DNA from: Bacteroidota bacterium
Lineage (GTDB): Bacteria > Bacteroidota > Bacteroidia > Bacteroidales > Lentimicrobiaceae
Length of the DNA: 64,000 nucleotides
Assembly (NCBI GenBank): GCA_009773515.1
Contig: WSXX01000004.1
Span: 124,001-188,000 of the forward strand
Direction: 5' to 3'
The position numbers were made by a program, and so were the translations under genes. The notes below the pieces were generated by a model. The model was not told the origin of the DNA. It saw only the letters and a program-made list of their open reading frames with translations, and ran no database searches. This document shows positions 26,387 to 34,578 of this stretch, piece by piece. Position 1 is the first letter of the stretch. Each line of letters opens with the position of its first letter.

Positions 26387-27208
26387 ATGACCATAAACAC
26401 CAGTTCCGGGCAAGTAATGGAGTCGGTGATACCCGAGCTCAGGGTTTTTCCTGCCGGAGAAAATGTGAAAGCATTTGTAAAGTGTTTCTGGCAGCTTGAA
26501 AAGCCGGGAGGATATCTGCATGAACGCTTATTGCCAAATGGCGAAACCCAGCTGATTTTCCATTACGGAATTCCTTTCAGCGAAAGCTATGGAGGCAACT
26601 CAGCCGGATCGCAGCCACACAGTCTTATCTGCGGGCAATTTACCACTTACAAGGATATTTTCTCTTACGGGCAAGCCGGATTGCTGGGGGTGGTTTTTCA
26701 TCCTTATGCTTCTAATGCTTTGTTTGGCATTCCTGCTCATCACTTTACCCACCTCTCCGTTGGCCTTACTGAAGTTGAAAAGGGCTTGTACGATATCGGC
26801 ATGAGAGTAGCTGCCGCTAATACACTTCAGCAAAGACTGATGCTGATTGAAGATTTTATACTCAGGCGCATGAGGGCAGTGAATCAAAGGCACTTTGCCA
26901 TGATCAGGAAAAGTGTTGAATTGCTGAGTCAGTCATCTTCCGAAAAAGGATTAAATCAGGTCGCCAGTTCGCTTTTTGTGGGTGAGCGACAGTTTGAAAG
27001 GTTGTTTAAGGATTATGTGGGTCTTACGCCAGGAAAGTTTGCCGGCATATCAAGGTTTCACAGGGCATTGGGGTTAATTTCATCATCACAGAGCCTGACT
27101 TCTGTGGCGTTGGAAGCGGGATATTACGATCAGGCTCATTTTATCAGAGAGTTCAGAAATATTTCAGGAGAAAAACCCTCAGAGCTGCGAAGAAGAATGA
27201 GTGGTTGA
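26387..27208 (+). CDS. AraC-family transcription regulator
   Basis: This approximately 273-residue protein has an N-terminal DUF6597-like sensor domain (FVKCFWQLEKPGGYLHERLLPNGETQLIFHYG, split across residues 25-60) and a C-terminal AraC DNA-binding domain with two helix-turn-helix units (LNQVASSLFVGERQFERLFK; LTSVALEAGYYDQAHFIREF). The last motif closely follows the AraC signature. The frame opens with GTG at 26297, but ATG at 26387 is nearer the usual family start, and a TAACTTTG promoter-like motif occurs at 26266-26273. It likely controls a nearby or distant target; the ligand is unknown. It faces away from the carboxyltransferase gene. Confidence 0.9.
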   Translation: MTINTSSGQVMESVIPELRVFPAGENVKAFVKCFWQLEKPGGYLHERLLPNGETQLIFHYGIPFSESYGGNSAGSQPHSLICGQFTTYKDIFSYGQAGLLGVVFHPYASNALFGIPAHHFTHLSVGLTEVEKGLYDIGMRVAAANTLQQRLMLIEDFILRRMRAVNQRHFAMIRKSVELLSQSSSEKGLNQVASSLFVGERQFERLFKDYVGLTPGKFAGISRFHRALGLISSSQSLTSVALEAGYYDQAHFIREFRNISGEKPSELRRRMSG

Positions 27209-27223
27209 TTGAGTGTCGTTTAG

Positions 27224-27341
27224 TCCTTCGACTCCGCTCAGGATGACTTCGTAATTAATTGAAGAATAATGCATTAAAAAGAAGCAATGCTCCCCTAACA
27301 CGAATGTCACACTGAGTCCCGCACGTGCGGGAAAGCGTTTT
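27224..27341. repeat. Dispersed REP-like element, copy 2
   Basis: Contains TCCTTCGACTCCGCTCAGGA, TGCATTAAAAAG and AACACGAATGTCACACTGAG followed by TCCCGCACGTGCGGGAAAG. It has the same orientation as copies at 13591 and 28700, and lies directly upstream of the M28 peptidase gene. Confidence 0.85.
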
Positions 27342-27436
27342 AGCCGTTTATGATCCAACTCATAATGTCGGTTTTGTACAATTCTGCCACATCCGGCACT
27401 GGTAATTTTGCCGGCGAAAAACCAATTTAATCTAAA

Positions 27437-28660
27437 ATGAAAACCAATTATTTTATTGAAAAAAGCAGGGCTTACCTTCAAACGCTTTGCGAAACCATTC
27501 CCGGACGTTGCGTTGGAAGCGAAGGAAACCTGATGGCAACAGATTTTTTCCGGTCGTCATTGGAGGAGTTGGGCTGGGAAACACGCACCTCGGGTTTTGA
27601 TGCAACTGACTGGGAAACACAAGGGGCAAGCCTGACAGGTGGTGGTCAGGAATTTGAGGTGTTTTCAAGTCCGTACTCAATTGGCTGTAATATAACGGCA
27701 ATGCTTAAGCCAGCTTCGTCACTGCAGGAACTCGAAGAGCTTGATATGGAAGGTTGCATTGTGCTGCTTCACGGAAATATTGCAGCGGAGCAACTGATGC
27801 CGAAGAATTTTGTGTTTTACAATCCTGAGCATCACCAGAAAATTATTTCATGTCTGGAAAAAGGCAAACCTGCAGCGATTGTAACTGCTACGGGATTTAA
27901 TCCTGAGCTGGCAGGTGGAGTTTATCCTTTTCCGCTGATTGAAGACGGAGATTTTGATATTCCATCGGTGTTTACCACCGAAGAAGAAGGGGAGAAGTTA
28001 CTTGCACTCAGCGGTCATGAAGTTACCTTGATTTCACAGGCGGAACGGATTCCGGGTAAAGGGTTTAATGTTTTGGGTGTAAAAGGCAAAAACCCGAACA
28101 AAAGGCTTGTAATCACAGCGCATATCGACGCCAAAAAGGGAACACCCGGAGCCATTGACAATGCAACCGGGGTAATTGTACTCTTGCTTATTGCTGAAAT
28201 GATGAAAGATTATGACGGCGATACCATGGTGGAACTGGTGGCATTCAATGGCGAGGATTATTATGCTGTTTCCGGACAAATGCTCTACATTGCTGAAAAT
28301 CAGGGTTTGTTTGATCAGATTATGTTGAACATTAACATTGATGGGGCTGGATACTTTGAAGGAGGATCAGCATATTCGCTATTTGATTTGCCCGAAAAAA
28401 TGGAAGAGAAACTCAGGGAGGTGATGCAGCCACTGGAGAATTTTGTTGAAGGACCGCAGTGGCCGCAGGGAGATCACAGTATTTTTGTGCAGTTTGGTTG
28501 TCCGGCAGTTGCTTTTACTTCACAGTGGTTTCTGGACAATATGGCTACCCAGCGAATCACCCACACACCCGAAGATCACCCGCGGATCATAAACCTGCAA
28601 AGACCAGTTGAAATTGCTTCAGCCATCTGCAGTCTGATTAAGAAAATGAAAGAAATTTAA
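27437..28660 (+). CDS. M28-family zinc peptidase
   Basis: The 407-residue protein has the M28 aminopeptidase core. The metal ligands are visible: His in ITAHIDAKKG, Asp in GAIDNATG, Glu in AFNGEDYY, Asp in NINIDGAG and His in ITHTPEDHP. An inserted domain (about 100-200, with GCIVLLHGN and FTTEEEGEKLL) resembles the protease-associated insert of the family. There is no signal peptide, so a cytoplasmic location is likely. Two co-oriented copies of a dispersed repeat (27224-27341 and 28700-28830) flank it on both sides, which is unusual. Substrate is unknown, likely N-terminal residues of peptides. Confidence 0.93.
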   Translation: MKTNYFIEKSRAYLQTLCETIPGRCVGSEGNLMATDFFRSSLEELGWETRTSGFDATDWETQGASLTGGGQEFEVFSSPYSIGCNITAMLKPASSLQELEELDMEGCIVLLHGNIAAEQLMPKNFVFYNPEHHQKIISCLEKGKPAAIVTATGFNPELAGGVYPFPLIEDGDFDIPSVFTTEEEGEKLLALSGHEVTLISQAERIPGKGFNVLGVKGKNPNKRLVITAHIDAKKGTPGAIDNATGVIVLLLIAEMMKDYDGDTMVELVAFNGEDYYAVSGQMLYIAENQGLFDQIMLNINIDGAGYFEGGSAYSLFDLPEKMEEKLREVMQPLENFVEGPQWPQGDHSIFVQFGCPAVAFTSQWFLDNMATQRITHTPEDHPRIINLQRPVEIASAICSLIKKMKEI

Positions 28661-28699
28661 GGATTAAACAGTCAGGAACTGTCTATATTTCGAATACCC

Positions 28700-28830
28700 T
28701 ACCAATGACAGATTGTTCGTTTTATCCTTCGACTCCGCTCAGGATGACATTGTATAGCATTGAAAGTGAGTGCATTAAAAATAATCAATACTTCCATAAC
28801 ACGAATGTCACACTGAGCGGAGTCGAAGTC
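28700..28830. repeat. Dispersed REP-like element, copy 3 (with perfect end palindromes)
   Basis: This copy shows the most complete structure. CTTCGACTCCGCTCAG (28727-28742) and CTGAGCGGAGTCGAAG (28813-28828) are perfect 16-bp inverted repeats separated by about 70 bases. The whole follows ACCAATGACAGATTGTTCG. Same orientation as copies 1 and 2. Confidence 0.88.
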
Positions 28831-28891
28831 TATATTGACTTATGAGATAGCTTCCTTCTTATATTAGTGACCGTTGGTAAGGTTGACTTAC

Positions 28892-29788
28892 TTACTGAAT
28901 CACATCAACCTCAACAGCCTGCAGCACTTCTTTGGTTTCGTCGTCGTAAACAAAGGCAATCACACTGCAGTTTTCAGGCACATACTCATCTTTGAGAATG
29001 TGTTTGTACGATTTGACAATCGACTCAGGATTTGTCGTGCCGGCGGTGGCAATGGTGCTTCCCCAGGTAGTGGTGATGGCAGTGCGTAATACATGGCTGT
29101 GAGAATAATCAAAAATAACAGGTGTTACCCCTGAATTTGGATCGTTGTTTTTCTGAGGTTTTATAATGCCGCTTTCGGCGATGACTACGATCAGTTTCAG
29201 GTTTTTATCGATGCTGGTGATAAAACGGGTTTTGATGTGGGTGCAGAGTTTGCGTTCGGTTGCATCGTATTCATTGATCATCTGAAGGTCAAGCAATGGC
29301 TCACCTGCCAGCGCACTGCTGACTGCTGATGCCCAGGTTGGAGGTGATTTAATATGTGTGCTTTGCGGATATCCGATGCGGTTAACCATTCCGTTAGGGT
29401 TGCCAACCATTCCAACTTTAAAGAAATCATCCCATGCAGTTCCGGCTTCAGACCGAAAATCATAAGTAAAATCTCCGCCAGCTGTTGGCTTGGCAAAAAA
29501 ACCTGCATGAACAGCCAACAAAATCAGTTTATCGCCATTGGCAACTTTCAGATTATGGGCAAGGATAGCAGCGCTGGGGCAGTTCACGCAGGTGTGACCT
29601 GTGTAATCTTCAAGCAACACACGTTTTACTGCTGCTGTTGCTGCCGGAAATTCCGGGATAGGGCAGGCTGCCGTATCAATGCTTTCGATTACTTTTACGT
29701 ATGGCTCTTCAATTTTATCGCACGAAATCGTAAAAGCGAATACGCTCAGCAGCATGGCTGAAAGAAAAAGTTTTATCCTGGTTTTCAT
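28892..29788 (-). CDS. Omp28-like outer-membrane lipoprotein
   Basis: The product of about 298 residues resembles the Omp28-related family, which in Bacteroidota often accompanies TlpA-type thioredoxins. A lipobox lies at TISC (about residue 23). Next come a DYTGHTCVNCPSAA motif with two cysteines (CVNC, thioredoxin-like), GDFTYDFRSEAG, and a C-terminal beta region ending VLQAVEVDVIQ. Three or four in-frame starts exist upstream (29797, 29803, 29812); the 29788 start gives the cleanest lipoprotein signal. The ATG at 29812 overlaps the stop of the upstream gene (TAATG), so the two are translationally linked. Redox or extracytoplasmic thiol function is inferred. Confidence 0.82.
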   Translation of the reverse strand: MKTRIKLFLSAMLLSVFAFTISCDKIEEPYVKVIESIDTAACPIPEFPAATAAVKRVLLEDYTGHTCVNCPSAAILAHNLKVANGDKLILLAVHAGFFAKPTAGGDFTYDFRSEAGTAWDDFFKVGMVGNPNGMVNRIGYPQSTHIKSPPTWASAVSSALAGEPLLDLQMINEYDATERKLCTHIKTRFITSIDKNLKLIVVIAESGIIKPQKNNDPNSGVTPVIFDYSHSHVLRTAITTTWGSTIATAGTTNPESIVKSYKHILKDEYVPENCSVIAFVYDDETKEVLQAVEVDVIQ

Positions 29789-29811
29789 CGTTGTCATCTT
29801 CATTGGTATCA

Positions 29812-31485
29812 TTAAAATGTGCTGGTGAGCGTGAGCGTCAATCCATTGGATGCCGGAACATTTCTGCAAACTCCGCCAACGCAGATAATACCTTCACGTT
29901 GTTTGCCATATGACATCATTAATCGGTTAGATCCATTGGTGTATCCTGCTGAAACAGTTGGATAGTGGAATCTTTTGTTCTTGTCAGAATTGCCGTAATT
30001 ATACTGATCAGCCAATGTAAAGTACCATTTTGGCGCAAAGGTGTACTCCACAAGAACCTGAAGCCAGTCACCTTCATCCTGTTTGGTTATCAGTTGCTGG
30101 TATTCCATTTTGAGTGCCTGTTTGTTGTCAAACCGATATGTTGCATCAGCAATCACAATATGTGCATTTACCATGGGTTCTTCGTATCCTTCAAGAATTA
30201 AAACATTGTAATCCTGATATAAGTATGAAATCAGTGCCTTGAAGCTATTGGTGAATTTGCGTTGTATTTCTATATTGAAATCCTGGAAGTAGAGCTCATC
30301 GCCAAAAGCAAGAAACGGTGATTTATACCCTGCTGTGCCGGGTTTCCCGATTTTCGATTCTCCTTCGGCTGTTTCCTTCTTTATGGATGTGATTCTTGAG
30401 TAATTCACTGCAATGTCGGTTCCGTATTTACCGCCGATCAGGCTTCCGCGTTTGATTTTGTAATTTACCTGTCCCTGCAAAGCCATTTCTCCGTTGGGCT
30501 GCGTGGCGTAAGGATACATGGCTGACAGGCTGTAGGCATGTTGACGGGTTAATGCGGGCAGGTAGTTTATATCCAGAAAACTGCCCGATTCAGTGCGCCG
30601 CGATTTATAGCTCATGTTGTCGGTGCGCTTGGCTGATGCAATTATTCCCAGGCCTTTGGTTGAGAATGAAGCCTGTAAAAGCAGCGAATGCCCGTTTTTA
30701 TATATAAAGTTGTTCATGAATGACGGATCATTCATCTTACCGGCATATTCGCCATCGAGTGCGAATTTTCCGCGTGTAACATTGGCGCGAAGTGCGTATG
30801 ATGCAACATTTGCCGGAAGGATAAGCAATGTGTCCGGTCCTGCATATAATTCTTCAGTTTGCTGATATTTGCTTACAAAACTACCGCCCAGTATAACGCG
30901 GGTTTTGCAATTTCCTTCTTTGTCGAATATATCATTCAATGCAAATTCACCGTCAAGGCCACGCACTATGCCGGGTCCCTGTTCCCAGAAGAACCGCTGT
31001 GTGCCGATCATTCCTTTAAGGATTACTCCGTCAGCAGGGCTGAATCTGACTTTTGCACCTTTAAAAGCGTTGTCATAGCCAAGGTTGCGTTCTTCGTAGC
31101 TTCGCAAAATCATGCCGCTGCCAAACTGCTCATAAAAATTTCCGACAGTTATTTCGAACTGCTCATTCCGCCATGAGCCAAACCAGTATGGCACTCCACT
31201 GCCTTTGTAGCGTGGGTCGTAACCCTGTATGGGATTCAGGTAGGTTTCAAACCGCAGGCCTGCATTAAAGTTTCCATTGGAATAGAGCAGGTTTGCAAAT
31301 GCATTCATGAGCATTTTTTCATCTACCTCGCCGGCTCCGATTGCTGAATCGGCCTTATAAATCTGGGCGTCAAGCTGAAAATTGCCGCTCACACGTCCGC
31401 CTTCAAGAAAATTCTGTGCAACAGTTGCTGTAGTGCACAGCAGTAAAAATAATACTGAAACGGAAAGTAGGGTTTTCTTTTTCAA
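29812..31485 (-). CDS. DUF6029-like outer-membrane beta-barrel protein
   Basis: This 557-residue exported protein has a signal peptide (hydrophobic LLSVSVLFLLLCTTATVAQ, cleavage after VAQ). The body is beta-barrel-like: alternating aromatic strands (NFNAGLRFETYLNPIQGY; EITVGNFYEQFGSGMILRSY) and a C-terminal strand ending LTLTLTSTF with a terminal Phe, as expected for outer-membrane barrels. The pattern matches DUF6029 proteins of Bacteroidota as I recall them. It lies between a TlpA thioredoxin gene and the Omp28-like gene on the same strand and is probably co-transcribed with both. The barrel may be the membrane component of the same redox or secretion-related system, which is inference. Confidence 0.83.
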   Translation of the reverse strand: MKKKTLLSVSVLFLLLCTTATVAQNFLEGGRVSGNFQLDAQIYKADSAIGAGEVDEKMLMNAFANLLYSNGNFNAGLRFETYLNPIQGYDPRYKGSGVPYWFGSWRNEQFEITVGNFYEQFGSGMILRSYEERNLGYDNAFKGAKVRFSPADGVILKGMIGTQRFFWEQGPGIVRGLDGEFALNDIFDKEGNCKTRVILGGSFVSKYQQTEELYAGPDTLLILPANVASYALRANVTRGKFALDGEYAGKMNDPSFMNNFIYKNGHSLLLQASFSTKGLGIIASAKRTDNMSYKSRRTESGSFLDINYLPALTRQHAYSLSAMYPYATQPNGEMALQGQVNYKIKRGSLIGGKYGTDIAVNYSRITSIKKETAEGESKIGKPGTAGYKSPFLAFGDELYFQDFNIEIQRKFTNSFKALISYLYQDYNVLILEGYEEPMVNAHIVIADATYRFDNKQALKMEYQQLITKQDEGDWLQVLVEYTFAPKWYFTLADQYNYGNSDKNKRFHYPTVSAGYTNGSNRLMMSYGKQREGIICVGGVCRNVPASNGLTLTLTSTF

Positions 31486-31567
31486 AGGAAATGAGATTGT
31501 GGGTTAATTTAATAATTCCATGCAGCGCATCAGCGCTTCTGCAGGCAATCTTTTTATTCACACAAGT

Positions 31568-32095
31568 TTAATGCGATTCAATTGCTTCGCCGGCATTCAG
31601 TTTACGCACCATTTCAATCAGCTGCAGTTCGCTGCCTTCGCTGAATGAGGTGTGTTGCCAAACGATTTCTCCATTTCCGTTTATAAGAAATGTATGCGGA
31701 ATCATGTTCACATTCATGGCGCGCTTGAAATCACCATTTGCATCAAGCAGAAAATCGTATTCCCAGCCTTTGCCGTTGACGGTTGGCCCAACTTTTGAAC
31801 TTGAGCGTGAATCGTCGATGGAAACTGCAATAACTTTTACTCCGGTTTCTTCAACCCATTCATCATAAACTTCGGCAATGGTGGTCAACTCGTTGATACA
31901 GGGTTTGCACCAAAGCGCCCAGAAGCTCATAATTATTGGCTTTCCGTTGTTGGAGATATCGGCTGTGTTAATGGTTTTGCCATCCAGTGTTTTAACGTTA
32001 ACCGAAGGAAGTTTTTTCAGTGTTTTTTCGCCTTCCTGAGCCGAAACATTCAAAATTAAAACAGCCATTGCAGCCAAAAGAAAGATTTTTTTCAT
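31568..32095 (-). CDS. TlpA-type periplasmic thioredoxin
   Basis: The 175-residue protein has a signal peptide (MKKIFLLAAMAVLILNVSAQ, cleavage after SAQ) and a TlpA/AhpC-type thioredoxin domain. The redox motif is WCKPC in MSFWALWCKPCINEL, with the cis-proline region NMIPHTFLINGNGEIVWQH further on. Such proteins reduce or exchange disulfides in the periplasm. I place the start at ATG 32095 because the longer frame (to 32131) adds 12 residues before the signal sequence. It heads the operon with the DUF6029-like and Omp28-like genes, which supports a thiol-linked role for the set. Confidence 0.9.
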   Translation of the reverse strand: MKKIFLLAAMAVLILNVSAQEGEKTLKKLPSVNVKTLDGKTINTADISNNGKPIIMSFWALWCKPCINELTTIAEVYDEWVEETGVKVIAVSIDDSRSSSKVGPTVNGKGWEYDFLLDANGDFKRAMNVNMIPHTFLINGNGEIVWQHTSFSEGSELQLIEMVRKLNAGEAIESH

Positions 32096-32144
32096 GTCGT
32101 CAGTTATTTTTGATTTTCCCGTTAATTTCAATAATCATGCCCTT

Positions 32145-33137
32145 TCAGGCAATATATACTTCCAGTATTTTTGAAGATGATGAAGGAATTACATCAACCC
32201 GGCTGATGGTTGCAGGAATCAGTATTGCTTCGCCCTGCGAAATGCTTACCTGCGGCTCGGTGTCGCCATTGTGAACAATGGTAACAGCGCCTTCAACACA
32301 AACATAAATTACAAATGAATCAAGTTCACTGTAATCTTTGCTCAGGGCTTTGTCGAGTTGAATCAGATTGGTGGTAAAGTAAGGGCTTGTCACCAGATTG
32401 GCTGTGCCGTTATCCTTTGCAGTGTATTTCGATTTGTAATCGTCATACACATTAAAATCAATGGCTTCCAGTGCTTCTTCGATGTGCAACTCCCTCGAAT
32501 TGCCTTCACTGTCAACACGATCCCAGTCGTAAATGCGGTAGGTAGTGTCGGAGGTTTGTTGAATCTCTGCCAGAAAAGTTCCTGGGCCCAATGCATGTAC
32601 ACGACCAGCGGGCATGTAAAAAACATCACCTTTGGCAACTTTCTCAACATTCAGGATGTCGAGCAGATTTTTATTTTCGAGATGCTCAAGATAGGTTTTA
32701 GCATCCACTTTTCTGCTGAAACCACTGATCAGTTCGGCATCCGCGTCGGCATCAATAATGTACCACATTTCGGATTTTCCGTAACCGATATTTCGCTTTG
32801 CCGCAAGTTCGTCGTCGGGATGCACTTGTATGGAAAGGTATTCGGCAGCATCAATAAATTTTACGAGAATGGGAAACTCATCGCCGAAACGTTCGTAAAC
32901 GTCATCGCCTACAAGCTCACCCATATAAACTTCAACCAACTCGTTCAGATCATTCCCGGCAAGGAATCCGTTTACTATTCCGGTTTGATTTTCATTTACT
33001 CCCGACAATACCCATGCTTCGCCGCAGTTGGGTAATGGAGAAAAATCAATTCCGAGGACTGATTTTATTTTACTGCCGCCCCATATTTTGTCCTTGAGAA
33101 CAGGCTTGAATTTTAGCGGATAAAGTTGATTTTCCAT
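32145..33137 (-). CDS. manA: Mannose-6-phosphate isomerase, class I
   Basis: This cytoplasmic zinc enzyme interconverts mannose-6-phosphate and fructose-6-phosphate. The 330-residue protein shows LKFKPVLKDKIWGG, GEAWVLSG, FPILVKFIDAAEYLSIQVHPDD (zinc-binding Q and H in QVHPDD), KSEMWYII and FYMPAGRVHALGPG, all characteristic of the small bacterial class I enzymes. The chosen start is ATG 33137 (MENQLYPLKFKP); the longer frame upstream is not family-like. Mannose phosphates feed GDP-sugar and surface glycan synthesis. The upstream gene is divergent lipA. Confidence 0.94.
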   Translation of the reverse strand: MENQLYPLKFKPVLKDKIWGGSKIKSVLGIDFSPLPNCGEAWVLSGVNENQTGIVNGFLAGNDLNELVEVYMGELVGDDVYERFGDEFPILVKFIDAAEYLSIQVHPDDELAAKRNIGYGKSEMWYIIDADADAELISGFSRKVDAKTYLEHLENKNLLDILNVEKVAKGDVFYMPAGRVHALGPGTFLAEIQQTSDTTYRIYDWDRVDSEGNSRELHIEEALEAIDFNVYDDYKSKYTAKDNGTANLVTSPYFTTNLIQLDKALSKDYSELDSFVIYVCVEGAVTIVHNGDTEPQVSISQGEAILIPATISRVDVIPSSSSKILEVYIA

Positions 33138-33321
33138 TTTATTTATGTGATATTTCAGGCATTGTGAAGATGTCATGAACGCTTGTTCCTGCATCAAATC
33201 GGGGTAAAATTACAATTAAATTCATTCATTCATATAGTCAGATACTTATTGGTAACTTTGCAGCCGGAACGGAAGATTGCACTTTTGTTATACATTACAA
33301 AGTGCCATTAACTTTGAGCGC

Positions 33322-34209
33322 TTGAAAATACTAAGATGGCTGAAGAGAAAAAAAAAACACCTTAAAAAGCCGGAATGGCTGAAAATCCGTCTTCCCGGCG
33401 GAAAAAATTTCGCAAGTATCAAGGAAATTGTTGAGGGCAATAAGCTTCACACCATCTGCAGCAGCGGAAACTGCCCGAATATGGGCGAATGCTGGAATGC
33501 CGGCACAGCTACATTTATGATTCTCGGTGATATCTGCACCCGTTCATGCCGGTTTTGTGCCACAAAAACCGGGCGCCCGCTTCCGCTTGATGCCGGTGAA
33601 CCAAAAAGAGTAGCAGAATCAATTAAGATGATGAAACTCAGGCATTGTGTGATTACATCTGTTGACCGCGATGATCTGGAAGATGGTGGTGCAGCGCACT
33701 GGGCTCAAACCATACGTGAAGTTAAAGCTGTAAATCCGGGAGTGACCATCGAAGTGTTGATTCCGGATTTTTCGGGCAATACCGCTCATCTTGATATTGT
33801 GATTGCTGAAAAGCCTGATATTATTTCGCACAACCTTGAAACCGTTCGCCGCCTTACTCCGGCAATCAGAAGTGCCGCAAAATACAACCGTAGTCTGGAT
33901 GTACTCAGGCACATTGCTGCATCCGGAGTAAATGCCAAATCAGGTATTATGGTCGGGATTGGCGAAACCGAAGCTGAAGTTATGGAAACCATGGATGATT
34001 TGCTGGCTGCCGGCGTACAAATTATGACCATAGGCCAATATCTGCGTCCCACGCTGCAACATTTGCCGGTAGAAGAATACATCACTCCAGAGATTTTTGA
34101 GAAGTACCGTGTTGCAGGGATCGGTAAAGGATTCCGTCACATTGAGAGCCGCCCTTTGGTCAGGTCGTCATACCATGCTGAAAAGCACATTGATAAGTCA
34201 ATCAATTAG
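33322..34209 (+). CDS. lipA: Lipoyl synthase
   Basis: LipA inserts two sulfur atoms into octanoyl groups on lipoyl domains by radical SAM chemistry. The approximately 295-residue protein has the auxiliary cluster motif (CSSGNCPNMGEC), the radical SAM motif CTRSCRFC, GxxVTSVDRDD and C-terminal RPLVRSSYHAEKH with the cluster-ligand serine. In-frame starts are only TTG (33277 or 33322). An ATG at 33336 begins MAEEKKK, as expected of the family, but is put out of frame by a run of ten A (33348-33357): with nine A it would read on into HLKKPEWLKI. A homopolymer indel or slippage at this run is likely. The other enzyme residues look intact. Confidence 0.93.
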   Translation: MKILRWLKRKKKHLKKPEWLKIRLPGGKNFASIKEIVEGNKLHTICSSGNCPNMGECWNAGTATFMILGDICTRSCRFCATKTGRPLPLDAGEPKRVAESIKMMKLRHCVITSVDRDDLEDGGAAHWAQTIREVKAVNPGVTIEVLIPDFSGNTAHLDIVIAEKPDIISHNLETVRRLTPAIRSAAKYNRSLDVLRHIAASGVNAKSGIMVGIGETEAEVMETMDDLLAAGVQIMTIGQYLRPTLQHLPVEEYITPEIFEKYRVAGIGKGFRHIESRPLVRSSYHAEKHIDKSIN

Positions 34210-34578
34210 TGTACCCTGTTTTTAATTCAGATTTTTCTTCAGCCATAGTTTTTCTGCAGATTTTCTAATTATTTTGTCGGGTTGGATTTATCGACTGTCG
34301 GCGTCACTGTTTTATGACTTCAGCAAGCGCTGTTTTCATTATTTGTTTTAATGCGTTTGTTCCTCAAATGGTTTAATTTGTATTTTAGCTATCTGCTTTT
34401 TTAACTCATTCTGATTAAAATATTTACTCATTGGCCTTGTTTTGTGTTTAAAACTGTTTAATTGCATTACATTTTGTTAAAAATGGGATATTAAGAATGA
34501 AATATCCGGTTTGCTTTCAAAAGAACAGAATAAGTGTAAAAATAATTTAGTTGATTTTCCGGTTTAATAAAAGTAATT
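34210..34578. other. Intergenic region upstream of the kinase pair
   Basis: About 370 AT-rich bases between lipA and the first kinase. I see no gene, no clear hairpin terminator and no confident TTTG/TAnnTTTG pair. Confidence 0.4.
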
